From Neoaliturus tenellus (taxonomy: Eukaryota; Arthropoda; Insecta; Hemiptera; Cicadellidae), in NCBI GenBank assembly GCA_030545055.2, contig CM061533.1, positions 189,567,459 to 189,631,458 of the forward strand: DNA of 64,000 bases. The letters run 5' to 3'. Below are positions 61,221-64,000 of this stretch, piece by piece. A program made the translations under genes and the position numbers. Each line of letters starts with the position of its first letter. The stretch's first letter is position 1. The notes under the pieces were generated by a model. The model saw only the letters and a program-made list of their open reading frames with translations, was not told where the DNA came from and did not search any database.

Positions 61221-61478
61221 ATGATCCGTTTGAGTGCAGTTGTGGCACGTGCCCGTTGTGTACAGCGGCGCGGTCGGCCCCCGCCCCGGTTGCCGCCGAG
61301 TTCCAATGTTTCTCATGACAGTGTCGCGGTGACGTGTTTTACAACCTCATTGTTGGACCGTATCGCATCCCGCCCCCGTCGCCGGGGATGGTGGACGGCT
61401 GGCGTGGTCGAGGTCCGTCTCGCACTCGCTACCACGCACTGTTGGAAGGCGAGGCACTCAGATGTCACAGTGTCCTAA
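61221..61478 (+). other. GC-rich patch with an 85-codon open frame
   Basis: An isolated GC-rich, CpG-rich stretch in AT-rich surroundings. It is open from an ATG at 61221 to a stop at 61478 and encodes an Arg-rich sequence I do not recognise. It may be a promoter or 5' exon of an unseen gene rather than a protein gene. Confidence 0.25.
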
Positions 61479-63525
61479 TAAATGAAGAATGTGAGTGAAT
61501 GCGCTTCTCTGCAACAATGATCGAACTTCCTGGATAAATTCAAGAAATCTAAGACAGAAATTAGTCTCTCATAGTTGTAATCTAAATATATTGGATCTTA
61601 AATTTAAGTTTAAAAATTAAATCATATGTTGTAAAAATTGTAAATATAAAATAATGATGTATAACCTTATAATAATAAAATAATTATGAAAAAGTAATTT
61701 TCATTATAAGTTGTTCATTTGTCCATGGCAAATAAAGGATTAGTGTACCCTTAACTCACACTAATCCTTTGGTTTTCTTAATCCTTTGGGTGGCATGAAT
61801 AAAAGAGTGACGTATAATTAATTTTATATCAAGCCGTAAAGAATATAATTGTTCCCATTTTAGAAATGCAATTGCATATTTCAAAAATTTTATCCTATAC
61901 AAATTATCTTTTATATTCTATACTTTAATATTTAATTATTAAATCCAATTTTTGTTGCTGTGACATCCCACATAGGTAACGCTTAGCGAGATCACCGATC
62001 TCGTAAGGGATTCGTCAAGTTATAGGCCTACAGTACTTTAGTTTACAATGTCACGTTTTACTGTTGGTACGTTAGGTGGTAAGAAACCTTTCCACAAATT
62101 ATATAATTAATATACTAAATTCATATTTATTTTTAATGCTATAATAATGCGTTTCACTTCAAAAACTCAGACACGGAAATATAAAACATTTCCTCTTTGT
62201 GGATTTACATTGAGTTAAAGTTAAAAGATTTCGATGAACATTTGTATACCTAACACTCCACCAAATTGTAACCCACGCATTTGCGAATAACATTGCACGT
62301 TATAGGACCGGTTTTTGATATCAATGTCTTCGTTACGGTAATTTCTGAAAGGCAGAGTGCTCTGACTAGACAGACATTATATTGCCCTGGTCTTTATTTA
62401 AATGTTGATTATCAGGTAAAAAAGATCAACCAGTCTAACGTACACATCCAGGTCTTGCACATCTGAATTGTGTTTATTCCTTAAGATGCTCATTTCTAAT
62501 TAAACGCTTCTTAAATGCATAACTCTAATAGAAATGTTTTGACTGGATCTACAAATCACCTTCACTACAAATCAGAGCCCGCAATGTCAGAACACGTTTG
62601 CAGATCGGTGTTCTGAAAAATCTAAAAATAATCAATAATCTAAACTAAAAATAATCAGAAATAAAAATAATCTAAACTATTCTTTACACATTATAAATTA
62701 TACATTTCTAAATAGTCAAAATCATTTAGTTAACAAAACTAATTCAAAAAGTTTGCTTGTCTAATAATTTTTTTTTGCAAACACCGATCGATGGGCTTAA
62801 ATTTAAGATATAACGTAAATAGTTAACAGAATCTTATGACATTGCCTATACAATGCTACATACATATCTAACGATAACAGAGAAGAATCGTTCTGTTTAC
62901 CATTGACTTTCGGAATATTGCTTAAAACAGGCCAAATGTAAATTACAGAATTTTATTTTGTTTAATATTACAGCAGCATCAAATATTTTTCAAAGTCCAT
63001 ATCTAGTGCATAGACCTTGGACTAGCAACTCAAACACCACTAGACCAATTACCGATGCATGTCTCATTGTAAAGTTAAATGCTGATTATTATTTCATTAA
63101 TCTTCAAAGCAATTTCATTAACGAAAGCACAAGTAAAAATTATCCTAACATTTTTTTTCTGAAAGCTGTAAGTCGGTCTAATTTTCTCTTGTAGTGTAAT
63201 CATTCGTCATTGAAATTTGATTTTATCAATTGATTTTTGCACCAACATACAAGTCTTAGAATTCTCTCATTTTCGAGGCGTTCATCCAGATAAAGTTATA
63301 CAAGTGCAAACGTTTTAAAAACTTATTTTAATGGCACGGGCAATTATTATACTACTTGAAAATCAATAAACTTTAATATAATTACTTAATAATAACCTAA
63401 AACAGGACTTAGAGGTATTCAATTTTGGGCATTATGCCTTCTTACATAGATGTGCTTCTCTCTAGATTCGATTATTATTTATTCATTCGTAGTAGATGTT
63501 ATGAAGAGTATTCAAATATATTACT
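61479..63525. other. Spacer without recognised features
   Basis: AT-rich with only short frames. A direct pair of CTAATCCTTTGG and TTAATCCTTTGG lies near 61765-61790. Nothing else named. Confidence 0.4.
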
Positions 63526-63544
63526 CAGGGTCTAATAGACCCTG
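63526..63544. repeat. Perfect 19-bp palindrome
   Basis: CAGGGTCTAATAGACCCTG is a perfect inverted repeat about a central A. It is followed by two GGGGGGTTTAGA copies at about 63545 and 63562. It could be the edge of a mobile element or a protein site. Confidence 0.5.
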
Positions 63545-63779
63545 GGGGGTTTAGATATTTGGGGGGTTTAGAATTGGAGCACTTTCGTTGTTTCAACGTT
63601 ATCAGATGAAACTTTTATCAGTTTACATTTGCTATTAGTAGCAGTTGGTTGCTATCAATGGGCCAAACTAATTGTCGCTACCTAACACTCTGAATGAACA
63701 GTGCATTTCGTCAGTCACCGTTGTGTTTGAATTTGAAAGTAAACTGATGAGTAAACAGAACAGCTAAATAAATTAAAAT

Positions 63780-64000
63780 GACAGAGGAAAGACAGGGTCG
63801 CTCGCTGCGGCTGTGGGAGCGGTGAGCGGCGTACCTTTGGTGACCCCTCCCCCTCCCTCACAGCGGCGCCGCATTGACTATGCGTGGCTCAATCAGCTGT
63901 TGGGGAATAGGCGGGGCTAAACTACGGGCCGGCAGGCTTCCCCGCGCCGCCGCTGTGACGTCACTATCGAAGGCCTTCTGTTGTGTCCTGATTCCTGAAC
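63780..64000. promoter_or_regulatory. GC-rich island with CRE palindrome at window edge
   Basis: Strongly CpG-rich compared with the rest of the window. It contains GGCGGGGC (GC box) at about 63911 and the full CRE palindrome TGACGTCA at 63956-63963. It probably marks the promoter of a gene beyond the right edge. Confidence 0.4.

Overview
The window is nuclear DNA of an arthropod, most likely an insect. It is AT-rich, with long introns, GT-AG splice junctions, tRNA-derived SINEs and many transposon families. A hemipteran is my guess from the general look of the repeats, but nothing here proves the order. Two host genes can be assembled exon by exon, and almost everything else is mobile DNA.

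Host gene 1 (+ strand, 565-9920) is a Spaetzle-family secreted cystine-knot ligand, closest in feel to the Spaetzle-3 / neurotrophin-like group. It has five coding exons with matching phases, giving 339 residues. Host gene 2 (- strand, 57068-18113) is a PIF1 DNA helicase. It has ten exons spread over 39 kb, giving 609 codons, and every intron phase agrees. The two genes converge, and the 8 kb between their stops (9921-18112) is filled by MITEs, one copy of an unclassified repeat (called R here), a 5'-truncated LINE and a dispersed repeat (called S here).

PIF1 introns carry most of the mobile load. Intron 1 holds a hAT element. Intron 4 holds a complete but decayed Ty3/gypsy element and a LINE fragment. 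Intron 5 holds an R copy and a LINE fragment. Intron 8 holds a Penelope-like element and a hAT element. Intron 9 holds another hAT. Intron 7 (17.6 kb) holds a nested stack: a hAT with a vestigial BED-finger transposase is split by R; R is split by a Ty1/copia element with 166-bp LTRs; the copia gag gene is split by a composite made of two direct hAT copies flanking a circularly permuted, pol-less LTR retrotransposon. One of those hAT copies is itself interrupted by a MITE and a LINE tail.

The most interesting signal is that composite (30353-38191). The outer flanks of the two hAT copies match each other (8/8) and the inner flanks match each other (9/10), while the two flanks of either single copy do not match. 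That topology is expected if a one-LTR retrotransposon circle carrying a hAT in its LTR recombined into a resident hAT, or if two hAT ends acted together as a composite transposon. The enclosed element keeps an intact 946-residue Gag-protease reading frame although the TEs around it are broken.

The right end (57069-64000) is upstream of PIF1. It contains a SINE, a diverged R copy with a very long CA/TA microsatellite, a long hairpin-forming inverted repeat, and two GC-rich patches that may be promoters. The last patch has a full CRE-type palindrome near the window edge.
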